A stretch of 35,870 bases of DNA from assembly GCA_031266095.1 (NCBI GenBank), contig JAISBR010000090.1, positions 1-35,870 on the forward strand, written 5' to 3'. The notes under the pieces are model-generated. The model made no database searches, had not been told where the DNA came from, and saw only the letters and a program-made list of their open reading frames with translations. This document shows, one piece after another, positions 1 through 7,677 of this stretch. Both the position numbers and the translations under genes were made by a program. Origin of the DNA: Treponema sp. (lineage in GTDB: Bacteria; Spirochaetota; Spirochaetia; Treponematales; Breznakiellaceae). The number at the start of each line of letters is the position of its first letter. Positions within the stretch are counted from its first letter, which is position 1.

Positions 1-2
1 AA

Positions 3-41
3 AATTATAAATTTATTCGAGGGGAATGTTATGACAGATAA
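3..41 (+). CDS. possible C-terminal tail of a VapB-like antitoxin (partial, runs off the left edge)
   Basis: Reading frame 3 is open from the window edge and ends with a TAA at 39-41, giving a short tail that ends in the residues RGECYDR. It overlaps the start of the PIN toxin gene by 11 bases. Antitoxin genes of VapBC modules usually lie directly upstream and overlap or abut the toxin gene, so this is the expected place. Only 12 residues are visible and they carry no recognisable motif, so the call rests on context alone. Confidence 0.3.
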   Translation, partial: NYKFIRGECYDR

Positions 42-465
42 AATATTTGTTGATACTAATGTATGGGTATATCTTTATCTCCATGATGATGAAGAAAAAT
101 ATAAAATTGCGGAAGAATATTTATTAGGAAATAATCAAAATGCTGTTTTTATAATTACATGGCAAATAATAAATGAAGTGTCAAATACACTATTGAGATA
201 TAAATATACAGAATCTGAAATAAGAAAATATATTGAGCAATTATTTAAAGTGTGTACAATTCAGGATTTTACAAAAGAAATAGTATTAACAGCATCATCT
301 TTGAGGGAGAAATATTCATTTTCATTTTGGGATAGTATAGTAGTTGGAAGCGCATTATTTGCCGAATGTAATATACTTGTTAGTGAGGATATGCAGAACG
401 GATTAAAAGTAGAAGAAAAATTAATAATAAAAAATATATTTGAGAATACACCCAACTTCGCCTAA
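31..465 (+). CDS. PIN-domain protein, VapC-like toxin RNase
   Basis: A 144-residue protein of typical VapC length. PIN domains are metal-dependent ribonucleases; in VapBC modules they cleave tRNA or rRNA when the antitoxin is lost. The four acidic residues expected of an active site are all visible: D8 in IFVDTNVW, E49 in IINEVSNTL, D101 in FSFWDSIVV, and D120 in LVSEDMQNG. The gene therefore looks intact. The start ATG follows GAGGGG at a good distance. Codon use is very AT-rich and unlike every other gene here, and the gene ends just before a block of inverted repeats, both of which suggest acquisition by transfer. The antitoxin is mostly outside the window. PIN identity is well supported; the toxin role is inference. 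Confidence 0.85.
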   Translation: MTDKIFVDTNVWVYLYLHDDEEKYKIAEEYLLGNNQNAVFIITWQIINEVSNTLLRYKYTESEIRKYIEQLFKVCTIQDFTKEIVLTASSLREKYSFSFWDSIVVGSALFAECNILVSEDMQNGLKVEEKLIIKNIFENTPNFA

Positions 466-534
466 CAGGACTATTTACGCGCCTCGGCTGCGCTGGGGAC
501 GCCGCCAGTAGGCGGCTCGGGGTTCCGGCCGGCT

Positions 535-693
535 AGGAGCCTGTTGCGCTTGTGGGTTTTTGAGGCACTTTGTGCCGCAAAAACCCCGATTAATGGGCTC
601 CTGCGAACCTTCGGTTCGACGGAGTTTGCTGGGTAAAAAATCGCCTAAATGGCGATTTTTGGAGGTTTTATGCACGAAGTGCAACAAACTCCT
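535..693. repeat. composite multi-hairpin repeat element
   Basis: The outer arms 535-547 and 681-693 are inverted copies of each other (11 of 13 bases complementary). Between them lie four more hairpins: 554-562 plus 564-568 pairing with 572-576 plus 578-586; 604-618 (CGAACC, TTC, GGTTCG); 636-645 pairing with 651-660; and 671-675 pairing with 679-683. The last 31 bases (663-693) recur exactly at 23438-23468, and the left part (about 538-560) recurs with a few changes at 23421-23444. The element has no gene of its own. Its right end carries the GGAGG and ATG used by the next gene. The segment 466-534 is GC-rich filler in which I see nothing else. Confidence 0.8.
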
Positions 694-2199
694 GGGCGAA
701 TCTTTAATTTCGAAATTGAGGGTGAGCAGGCTCTGGGCTTTGACACGGGCCTTGATTCACGGGCCTTTGCCCAGGCAAAACTTGCCCTCTTTATGACCGA
801 ACCGGGCCTGATTGTGCGTCCTGACGGCGTGTCTCCGGGCGGTGTTGAAACATGGAAGGCTTCGGGAATAGTTGAGCGCGCCGGCCCGGTTCAAACCAAT
901 GATGAAAGGCCCGGCCCTACAATGGTGATCCGGGGGCCGGCCTTTGCAGGCGAGCGCCTTGATCTTCTTATCAACGACAGCGCCCGGCAAGACGAGGCTC
1001 TGAGGGCCGCGGCCTGCTGGATTCAGGCGCGCCTGTTATTAGGTGAAAGCCAAGCTTCCCTGCGGCCCTTTGCCGCGCTGGTTTCAGGCGGCGGCACTTA
1101 TCTGCCGGGAACAGTGTTCTTCGCCCCGGAGAATCTGACGCTGCGCTGTATACAGGCCGAGGATGCGGACACTCGCCTAAGCGGCGGGGAATGGTACGTC
1201 CACCCTTATCTTTCCGGCCAGGGAGCCACCGCTTTTACCGCCGCCGCCATGCTCTATCGGGTACTGGCCGGGACCGCGCCCTTCCCCGCGCAGGAAGAGG
1301 TTGTTCTGCATCAGGATATGCGGGAAGGCAATTTTCCGCCTATCCGCCTTGCTGCCCCCGGCCTGGATGAACGGCTCGCCGTTCTCATACAAAAGGCCCT
1401 CAGTCCCACCCCGGGGGCGGAGGACGCCGCAGGCGGCGGAACTGTGCTCCTCAATCAGTTTCTCAAAATCCTGAGACCCGCCGGCAGCGCCTGTCCGGGC
1501 GCGGCTTTCTTCTTTCATCCTCTTTCCGCTGAGGAACGCGCAAATCTGGCGAACAAAAAAGAACAGTTTCTGAAAAGGAAAAACCTCGCGATAAAAACCA
1601 GCCGCTTTGTTATACGTAACACCGCTATTATAGCAGGGGCGGTGGCGGCAATTCTGATCTCGATCCTTACGGCCCGGAGCTTTGTAAAAGGCCGGGCCGA
1701 TCTTCCGACCACCAGGGGCATGGATTCCGTCCAGGTTATTCAGGGCTATTACGACGCCTTTGGTGAGTTGGATCATCAATCATTGGATGCCCGGGTAACA
1801 AAAGGGGCCGGAAAAAGCGACATAGAGATGGTGCTCAATCTTTTTGTTATGACCAAGGTCAGGCAGGCCTACGAACTACAGACCGCTCCATTGCTTATTT
1901 CCGCAGCGGAGTGGAAGGCGTCAGGCGGAGGGGCAAGCGATTCACAGGTCTTTGGAGTCACGGATTTGGAAATTGAATGTCTGTCCGGCGGCGAAACAAC
2001 GGACGAAATCCGTTACCGCGCCGCTTATACCCTCTGGCTGCCCGTCCCGCAACAAGAGGAGGAAAGCCCCGATGCCGAAAAATCGGAACCAGAAACAGAA
2101 GGCCGCCTGCCCCAGGGCTTTCAGTATACCGATGAACTTACCCTTGTCAGGGACCGGGGAAACTGGCGGATTTCCGAAATAAAGCGCGCACAGCGCTGA
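670..2199 (+). CDS. membrane protein with degenerate protein-kinase-like N-terminal domain; function unknown
   Basis: 509 residues from the ATG at 670, which has GGAGG four bases upstream; an in-frame ATG at 649 lacks a binding site. The first residues (MHEVQQTP) are encoded inside the repeat element. Residues of about 155-260 read like the C-lobe of a Ser/Thr kinase: an APE-like stretch (FFAPENL), an AxMLYRVLAGTAPFP stretch, then EGNFPP and a helix ending LIQKAL. I see no HRD, DFG or glycine loop, so it would be a pseudokinase at best. A single membrane helix (AIIAGAVAAILISIL, about 320-340) follows a basic segment, and a roughly 165-residue domain lies beyond it, presumably outside the membrane. 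Stop codons of this gene and of the convergent CBS gene are 14 bases apart. The membrane topology is clear; the kinase link is tentative. Confidence 0.6.
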   Translation: MHEVQQTPGRIFNFEIEGEQALGFDTGLDSRAFAQAKLALFMTEPGLIVRPDGVSPGGVETWKASGIVERAGPVQTNDERPGPTMVIRGPAFAGERLDLLINDSARQDEALRAAACWIQARLLLGESQASLRPFAALVSGGGTYLPGTVFFAPENLTLRCIQAEDADTRLSGGEWYVHPYLSGQGATAFTAAAMLYRVLAGTAPFPAQEEVVLHQDMREGNFPPIRLAAPGLDERLAVLIQKALSPTPGAEDAAGGGTVLLNQFLKILRPAGSACPGAAFFFHPLSAEERANLANKKEQFLKRKNLAIKTSRFVIRNTAIIAGAVAAILISILTARSFVKGRADLPTTRGMDSVQVIQGYYDAFGELDHQSLDARVTKGAGKSDIEMVLNLFVMTKVRQAYELQTAPLLISAAEWKASGGGASDSQVFGVTDLEIECLSGGETTDEIRYRAAYTLWLPVPQQEEESPDAEKSEPETEGRLPQGFQYTDELTLVRDRGNWRISEIKRAQR

Positions 2200-2213
2200 T
2201 TCCTGAGGAACGG

Positions 2214-2858
2214 CTATTCCCTAATATCCTCTATTTCCGCACCTTCCATGGTCCGCGCGGCAGCCTCTACATCGGCGCGGCTTATCCCGGTAATTTTCAG
2301 TGTGGCCCGGCGGTGGGCCATATCATCCCCTTCGCCTGAGACAAAGGACACTATGTTGCCGCCCTTCCCGGCTATATAACCGGTGAATTTCGCGAGCTGG
2401 CCGGGCTTCTCATAAAAGTTGATGGTGATCCTGATGCCCTTATGCCGCGCACCAAAGGCGTTGATAAACTCATGGAAGAGGTCGGTATCGGTAATAATTC
2501 CCACCAAGAGAGAATCTTTCATCACCGGCAGGCAGCCGATGTCCTTGTCCGCCATGATCCGGGCGGCTTCTTCCACTACCTCGTTCTCCTCGACGGTTAT
2601 TACATCTTTTTCCATCGCCTTTTCAACATTGAGTTTGGAGAGCAGATAGCTTATCTCGTACATATCAAGGCTGGTCGCCGGAGACGGGCCTGCTTTGATA
2701 AGATCCTTTCTGGTGATAATACCTACCAGTGCATTGTTCTTATTCAGTACGGGCAGGTGAGCGATTTGCTCCCTGTCCATCAGGGAACGGGCTTCAGTAA
2801 GGGACATTTCGGGATTAATAAACACCGGATTTCTGGTCATAACCCTTGATACAATCAT
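2214..2858 (-). CDS. CBS-pair plus ACT domain protein (AcuB-like)
   Basis: 214 residues from the ATG at 2858, chosen because GGGAGGTTA precedes it; an upstream in-frame ATG at 2894 would run into livF. Two CBS repeats are visible: about 1-55 (MTRNPVFINPEMSLTEARSL, then IAHLPVLNKNNALVGIITRKDL) and about 78-130 (KDVITVEENEVVEEAARIM, then IGCLPVMKDSLLVGIITDTDL). The C-terminal 75 residues start GIRITINFYEKPGQLAKF, an ACT-like fold. CBS pairs bind adenine nucleotides and ACT domains often bind amino acids. It is the last gene of the liv operon, one base after livF, so a sensor role linked to amino acid uptake is a reasonable inference. It is not a standard Liv component. Confidence 0.8.
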   Translation of the reverse strand: MIVSRVMTRNPVFINPEMSLTEARSLMDREQIAHLPVLNKNNALVGIITRKDLIKAGPSPATSLDMYEISYLLSKLNVEKAMEKDVITVEENEVVEEAARIMADKDIGCLPVMKDSLLVGIITDTDLFHEFINAFGARHKGIRITINFYEKPGQLAKFTGYIAGKGGNIVSFVSGEGDDMAHRRATLKITGISRADVEAAARTMEGAEIEDIRE

Positions 2859-2859
2859 G

Positions 2860-3591
2860 TTAACCTCCCAAATACGCGGCTTTAACCGCGTCATCTTTCA
2901 TCAGATCGCCGGCAGGACCGCTCTTGACGATTTCCCCGGTCTCAAGGATATAGGCCCGGGACGCCAGGACCAGAGCTTTGTATGCGTTCTGTTCCACTAA
3001 TAGTATGGTAGTTCCCGTCTCATTGATCCCCTTGATAACCGAAAAAATCTCGTCCACCAGGATCGGGGCCAGTCCCATGGAAGGCTCGTCCAGCAGGAGG
3101 AGCCTTGGGTTGGCCATGAGGGAACGGCCCATGGCGAGCATCTGTTGTTCACCGCCTGACAAAGTACCCGCCACCTGCCTGACACGTTCCTTCAGCCGGG
3201 GGAAGATACTAAAAACTTTTTCCATGCTGGCCCGGATAGCCTGCCGTTCACTAAGGCTCACCGCCCGGCGGGAATAGGCCCCCATTTCAAGGTTATCCCG
3301 GACACTGAGGTTGGCGAAGATCCGCCTTCCCTCGGGAACCTGGACCAGCCCGGCGGAGACGACCCGGTCAGGCTGCATAGCGCTTATGTCTTCTCCGTTA
3401 AAAAACACCTTCCCTGTAGTCTTCTTGATGATGTTTGAAATGGCATGTAAGGTGGTACTCTTCCCGGCGCCGTTGGAACCGATAAGTGTGATAATCTCCC
3501 CGGCGGCAACCTCAAAGGAGATACCCCGCAGGGCGCGAATCGCGCCATAATGAACCGTAAGGCCTTCTACCCGCAGCATTGGCTCAGCCAT
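2860..3591 (-). CDS. livF: branched-chain amino acid-type ABC transporter ATPase LivF
   Basis: 243 residues from the ATG at 3591 (MAEPMLRVEG); a farther in-frame ATG at 3612 lies deeper in livG and is less likely. It is the second of two cytoplasmic ATPases that power Liv-type importers. Visible motifs are Walker A GSNGAGKST (K44), the ABC signature LSGGEQQ, Walker B LLLLDEPSMGLAP, and the switch-histidine region, which here reads ILLVEQN as is usual for LivF. The start overlaps the livG stop by 8 bases, so translation is probably coupled. Length is normal for the family. Confidence 0.93.
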   Translation of the reverse strand: MAEPMLRVEGLTVHYGAIRALRGISFEVAAGEIITLIGSNGAGKSTTLHAISNIIKKTTGKVFFNGEDISAMQPDRVVSAGLVQVPEGRRIFANLSVRDNLEMGAYSRRAVSLSERQAIRASMEKVFSIFPRLKERVRQVAGTLSGGEQQMLAMGRSLMANPRLLLLDEPSMGLAPILVDEIFSVIKGINETGTTILLVEQNAYKALVLASRAYILETGEIVKSGPAGDLMKDDAVKAAYLGG

Positions 3592-4387
3592 TAACCAGCG
3601 CCTCCGATCCAAGATAGGCCTTGATTACCGCCGGGTCCCTGCGGATATCTTCAGGCGTTCCCGCGGCAATGGTGCGTCCATAGTCAAGCACCATGAGCCG
3701 TTCACAGATCCCCATCACCAGCCGCATGTCGTGTTCAATAAGCAAAATCGTTAGGCGAAATTTGTTTTTGATAAAACTGATGAGCTTCATCAGTTCCTCG
3801 GTTTCCTGAGGGTTCATCCCCGCCGCCGGTTCGTCGAGCAACAGCAAGCAGGGATTTGAGGCCAGTGCCCGGGCAATCTCCAGTTTCCGCTGTTCTCCGT
3901 AGGGAAGATTCCGGGCCAGTTCGTACTTCTTTTGTTCGATCTTAAAAAGAGAAAGCAGCTCCTCGACCTGGCTTGTCATCCGTTCCTCATCGGCGCGGAA
4001 ACGCCTAAGCCTGAGCAGCACATCTATAGGATTGGCGATCCTGCTCGTGTGCAGGGCAATGCGAATATTGTCCTGCACAGTGAGGTTGGAAAAAAGCCGG
4101 ATATTCTGAAAAGTCCTGGCGATGCCGATACAGTTCAGCTTGGCCGGATCAAGTTTCCCCGCCAGGTGGGTATTCCCCCGGCGATCCCGGAATTCGATCT
4201 CCCCGCTGGTGGGAGTGTAAATCCCGGAAAGCATATTGAATACCGTGGTCTTCCCCGCACCGTTGGGACCGATAAGCCCCACCAGTTCCCCATGATACAA
4301 CTCACAGAAAAAATCGCTTACCGCCTTGAGTCCCCCAAAATCAATCGAAAGATTCTGAACCCGCAGCCGTAAATCCCGCTCGCTCAT
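3584..4387 (-). CDS. livG: branched-chain amino acid-type ABC transporter ATPase LivG
   Basis: 267 residues, normal for LivG. Walker A is GPNGAGKTT (about 40-48), followed by the NMLSG and tandem TSG features of this subfamily, the signature PYGEQRKLEIARAL, Walker B LLLLDEPAAGMNPQET, and ILLIEHDM with the switch histidine. The C-terminus has the GTPEDIRRDPAVIKAYLG ending typical of LivG. The start codon overlaps the livM stop in an ATGA arrangement. It works with LivF on the membrane pair LivH/LivM. Confidence 0.94.
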   Translation of the reverse strand: MSERDLRLRVQNLSIDFGGLKAVSDFFCELYHGELVGLIGPNGAGKTTVFNMLSGIYTPTSGEIEFRDRRGNTHLAGKLDPAKLNCIGIARTFQNIRLFSNLTVQDNIRIALHTSRIANPIDVLLRLRRFRADEERMTSQVEELLSLFKIEQKKYELARNLPYGEQRKLEIARALASNPCLLLLDEPAAGMNPQETEELMKLISFIKNKFRLTILLIEHDMRLVMGICERLMVLDYGRTIAAGTPEDIRRDPAVIKAYLGSEALVNG

Positions 4388-5385
4388 GATCTTCCCTCCG
4401 TGCCTTCGTGTTTCCTTATGAAGAATTTTCCGGTAACACGGTCAATAAGGCGAACAAAGGAAAGCTCTTTCATGCCCAACAGCCCCTGGGGACGGAAGAG
4501 CATGATAAAAATAAGAATGAGGGGATAAATGAGCAGGCGGTAATCCTGAAGGAAGCGGAGGAATTCCTGTAAATAGGTAAGTACATAGGCCGAGAGAATT
4601 GATCCGGTCATGGAACCCATGCCGCCCAGAACCACGTAAATTAAAAAATCAATCGAACGGAGGAACTGAGCCACATTGGGCTGTACCAAGCCGACTACCA
4701 TGGCGTACAGGGAACCGCCTATACCGGCAATAAACGCGGCGATTACAAAACCAAGCATCTTGTAGCGAAAAATGTCGATGCCGCTGGAGTTAGCGGCGAT
4801 TTCATCTTCCCGGCAGGCCATGATAGCCCGGCCGTAGGTTGAACGCAGAAAGTTCTGCAGCAAGATCACAATGATAACCAGAATGCCTGTCACCACCACG
4901 AATGCAACCTCACCGTTCAGTTTCATTATGGTGGTGAACTGCCTGCCGTTGGGCCCTCCGGTGAGAGACTTCAGGTTGATAAAAACTACCCGGATGATCT
5001 CGCCAAAACCAAGAGTGACGATAGCAAGGTAATCCCCGGAAAGCTTGAGTACCGGAAACCCGATGAGAAAACCCGAAGCGGTGGTAACCAGAACGGCGCA
5101 TAAGACGGCCAGCGGCAGGGGCAGGCCCAGATCAAAATTGAAAAAAATACAGGCAAAGGCGCCAATTGCCAGGAAGCCCGCCTGGCCCAGCGAAAGCTGT
5201 CCGGTAATGCCCACGATCATGTTAACCGACATCGCCATTATAGCGTTCACCCCGCCCATGGAAATAATCCGGGAAGTGTATGCGTCAATAACGCCGGCTT
5301 TCATTAACAGGAGGGGAAGGATCACGGCCAAAACTCCGATAAGCCCCAATATTATAGTCGAACGGAAGGGAAATTTAACCGTCAT
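4384..5385 (-). CDS. livM: branched-chain amino acid-type ABC transporter permease LivM
   Basis: 333 residues with about nine hydrophobic segments from residue 10 onward. Family features include GQLSLGQAGFLAIGAF near residue 65, LGFGEIIRV near 128, the cytoplasmic GRAIMACREDEIAANSSGID loop that contacts the ATPase, and a C-terminal RPQGLLGMKE. It pairs with LivH to form the membrane channel. It starts one base after the livH stop, with a modest AAGGTG upstream, and overlaps livG by 4 bases. Confidence 0.93.
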   Translation of the reverse strand: MTVKFPFRSTIILGLIGVLAVILPLLLMKAGVIDAYTSRIISMGGVNAIMAMSVNMIVGITGQLSLGQAGFLAIGAFACIFFNFDLGLPLPLAVLCAVLVTTASGFLIGFPVLKLSGDYLAIVTLGFGEIIRVVFINLKSLTGGPNGRQFTTIMKLNGEVAFVVVTGILVIIVILLQNFLRSTYGRAIMACREDEIAANSSGIDIFRYKMLGFVIAAFIAGIGGSLYAMVVGLVQPNVAQFLRSIDFLIYVVLGGMGSMTGSILSAYVLTYLQEFLRFLQDYRLLIYPLILIFIMLFRPQGLLGMKELSFVRLIDRVTGKFFIRKHEGTEGRS

Positions 5386-5386
5386 A

Positions 5387-6277
5387 CTACACCTTCACCC
5401 TGTGCTTTTTACCGAGTATCCCGGTCGGCCTGATCAACAGCACAATGATCAGTATCGAAAACGAAATCGCATCGCTGAACTGGCTGGATATAAAGCCTTT
5501 GGTAAAAGTCTCCGCTATACCCAGGATAAAGCCGCCGAGCATGGCCCCCGGAATGGAACCGATGCCGCCCAGCACCGCCGCGACAAAAGCCTTAAGGCCA
5601 GGCAGCATTCCCATCAGGGGATTCACCTGGGGATAGGCCGAGGCGTAAAGGACACCCCCGGCGGCGGCCATCACCGATCCCAAGGCAAAAGTGAAGGAGA
5701 TAATTCCGTTAACCGAAATCCCCATAAGACTCGCCGCCTGCATGTCAAAGGAAACGGCCCGCATCGCTTTTCCCCGTTTGGTATAATTCACAATATAATT
5801 CAGGGCCAGCATCAAAAGCGCCGAAAGGATAATCACGATAATCTGAATATTAGAAATCGAAAGAACGCCGCCAAGCTGAATGTTGACCACAGTGGGGCGG
5901 GGAAACTGCCGCGGGTTGGGACCAATAAAAGGCAGGACCCGGGCTCCGTTTTCCAGGATCAGGCTGACCGCTATAGCGGTAATCAGGGAATTAAGCCTTG
6001 GAGCGGAACGCAGGGGCCGGTAAGCCAGGCGTTCAATAGTTATGCCGAAAGAGGCGCAGATGATCATGGAAACAATAAAAGCGAGTAACATGCCCAGGGG
6101 ACCTGTTCCGATGGCGCTTAACACAAAGAATGCCGCATAGGCCCCCACCATCAGAATATCCCCGTGGGCAAAATTAATAAGGAGAACTATACCATAGACC
6201 ATGGTATAGCCCAAGGCGATCAAGGCATAAATCGAGCCCAGAGAAACGCCGTTTATCAACTGCTGTATTACGATCAT
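5387..6277 (-). CDS. livH: branched-chain amino acid-type ABC transporter permease LivH
   Basis: 296 residues, all-helical and hydrophobic. Recognisable family stretches are LINGVSLGSIYALIALGYTMVYG at the N-terminus, NFAHGDILMVGAY, the ATPase-contact loop GKAMRAVSFDMQAASLMGI near residue 175, GGIGSIPGAMLGG, and a C-terminal RPTGILGKK. The start at 6277 has only a weak GGCGGA upstream. The 62-base gap to livK has no obvious terminator, so one transcript from livK to the CBS gene is likely. Confidence 0.93.
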   Translation of the reverse strand: MIVIQQLINGVSLGSIYALIALGYTMVYGIVLLINFAHGDILMVGAYAAFFVLSAIGTGPLGMLLAFIVSMIICASFGITIERLAYRPLRSAPRLNSLITAIAVSLILENGARVLPFIGPNPRQFPRPTVVNIQLGGVLSISNIQIIVIILSALLMLALNYIVNYTKRGKAMRAVSFDMQAASLMGISVNGIISFTFALGSVMAAAGGVLYASAYPQVNPLMGMLPGLKAFVAAVLGGIGSIPGAMLGGFILGIAETFTKGFISSQFSDAISFSILIIVLLIRPTGILGKKHRVKV

Positions 6278-6339
6278 CTATCCGCCATTAAGACCGGAAA
6301 ATAGTCAACATATTACCTCAGCTCACCGAAGATAAAACC

Positions 6340-7479
6340 TTACTTGGGATTAACCACCGTCTTAAAAGCGTTCGCGAGTTTACCGTCTCTTCTGACGATC
6401 TCCAGAATAGTCGCGCCTTTAATCGGATCGCGGTTGGCGTCAAAGCGGATGTTGCCGGTAACGTAAACGCTGTTAAGTCTGGCCATGGCGTTTTTTACCG
6501 CTGTAGTATCAAAGCTCCCGGCCGCCTTGATCCCGTCGATTACCAGCATCATCGCGTCATACCCGAGGGCGGCGAACTGGGAAGCGGAGCGGTTGTATTT
6601 TGCCTGGAAGGCTTTGACAAAAACCATCCCTTTAGGATCGGTCGTATCGGCGGCAAAACCGGCGGACCAGTAACCGTTGAGGACCTCGTCACCGGCGTTG
6701 TCAATGAGGCTGTCCCAGCCGTCCCCGCCTAACAGGGCGCAGGTAACCCCCTGATCCCGAAGCTGCTTGGCCTGGAGGGATACGTCATTGTAGTAATTCG
6801 GCAGGTACACTATATCAGGATTAACGGCCCTGATACGGGTAACCTGAGCGTTAAAATCCACATCGCCTGACTGATAAGCCTCGTCCGCCACAACCTGACC
6901 CCCGATAGCCCTGAATTCCTCCCTAAACGCCTCAGCCAAGCCGGTGTTATAATCGGCGCCCGCGTCGTACAGGATCGCTGCCCGGCGGCTCCCCAGGGTA
7001 CTATAGGCAAAGTCGGCGCCCACCACGCCCTGGAAAGGATCAATAAAACAAGCACGGAAGATAAAATCCCCGGTCCTGGTTATATTGATATTCGTTGCCG
7101 AGGGGGAAATCAGAATCACTTTCCCCTGCTGGGCCAGGGAGGTCATGGCCTGAGTGGCCCCCGATGTACTTGAACCGAGCACAAAAGAAACTTTGTCCCT
7201 GGTGGTAAGCTTGGTGAAGGCGTTTATTGATTTCGCGCCATCCCCCTCGTCATCCTCAGAGATGAGAGTGAGTTTCTTACCCAAAAGGCCGCCGGCGGCA
7301 TTGATCTCCTCAATTGCCAGCAGCGCGCCGTCCCTGGATTCGACGCCGTAGAACGCGACCCCGCCTGAGAGCGGGAAAACCGCGCCGATGGCAACGGTAT
7401 TGCTGTCCCTGCCGCCTCCGGCAAAAGCCATTGACGCCGCGCAGAGCAGCGCCATACACATTATAATAGTCCTTTTCAT
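6340..7479 (-). CDS. livK: LivK-like periplasmic substrate-binding protein
   Basis: 379 residues. An N-terminal signal peptide (MKRTIIMCMALLCAASMAFA) is followed by VAIGAVFPLSGGVAFYG, the start of the type I periplasmic binding fold. Further family features are NAAGGLLGKKL, VLGSSTSGATQAM near 110, VDFNAQVTRIRAVNPDIVYLPNY near 210, and the C-terminal RFDANRDPIKGATILEI. There is no lipobox cysteine after the signal. The start ATG has AAGGAGGAAAT upstream on its strand. The ligand cannot be read from sequence: such proteins bind leucine-type amino acids but also amides, urea or aromatics. Confidence 0.9.
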   Translation of the reverse strand: MKRTIIMCMALLCAASMAFAGGGRDSNTVAIGAVFPLSGGVAFYGVESRDGALLAIEEINAAGGLLGKKLTLISEDDEGDGAKSINAFTKLTTRDKVSFVLGSSTSGATQAMTSLAQQGKVILISPSATNINITRTGDFIFRACFIDPFQGVVGADFAYSTLGSRRAAILYDAGADYNTGLAEAFREEFRAIGGQVVADEAYQSGDVDFNAQVTRIRAVNPDIVYLPNYYNDVSLQAKQLRDQGVTCALLGGDGWDSLIDNAGDEVLNGYWSAGFAADTTDPKGMVFVKAFQAKYNRSASQFAALGYDAMMLVIDGIKAAGSFDTTAVKNAMARLNSVYVTGNIRFDANRDPIKGATILEIVRRDGKLANAFKTVVNPK

Positions 7480-7518
7480 TCTTGATTTCCTCCTTAATAA
7501 AATAATGTTCTCAAGAAA

Positions 7519-7538
7519 TTATGATGACTTTATCATAA
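7519..7538. promoter_or_regulatory. inverted repeat upstream of livK (possible operator)
   Basis: TTATGAT and ATCATAA form a perfect 7-base inverted repeat separated by six bases. It sits 40-59 bases upstream of the livK start in an AT-rich stretch that should hold the operon promoter. The symmetry and position fit a binding site for a dimeric repressor or activator. No -35/-10 pair is convincing enough to place it relative to a transcription start. Confidence 0.35.
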
Positions 7539-7652
7539 ACGAATACGCCGTGTCCAGAGGTCATTCACGGAATCCAGGGCCTCAATGCCGATTCCGCAGC
7601 GATCTCCGGGTATGGCGGCGGATGCGACGAGGCGGATGTCCCCGCTTTTCAT
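7533..7652 (-). pseudogene. possible remnant of a gene 3' end between dctM and livK
   Basis: The 198-base gap between dctM and livK is GC-rich in its dctM-proximal part. On the minus strand it has an open frame of about 39 residues from the ATG at 7652 (MKSGDIRLVASAAIPGDRC, ending NDLWTRRIRL). The composition is protein-like (GIGIEALDSV) and it reads like the C-terminus of an enzyme. The frame extends upstream into dctM, where it must be a shadow. I do not recognise the family. It could be a truncated gene that once followed dctM, or chance. Confidence 0.25.
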
Positions 7653-7677
7653 CACCCCGTCCCTGTTTTCGCGGCTG

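Noticed and set aside
649..669. ATG at 649 as the start of the kinase-like membrane protein
   Set aside because: It lies in the loop of a strong hairpin with no ribosome binding site, whereas the ATG at 670 has GGAGG at the right distance.
535..693. A CRISPR array in the repeat-rich segment
   Set aside because: The repeats are palindromes of different sequence, not direct repeats with regular spacers, and no cas gene is near.
5045..6088. A 347-codon plus-strand open frame across livM and livH
   Set aside because: It lies antisense to two well-conserved permease genes, and its product is basic, rich in Arg, His and Lys with no domain. It is a shadow of GC-rich codon use.
7480..7540. A definite sigma-70 promoter for livK
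   Set aside because: AT-rich, but no -35/-10 pair has both good sequence and spacing, so only the inverted repeat is listed.
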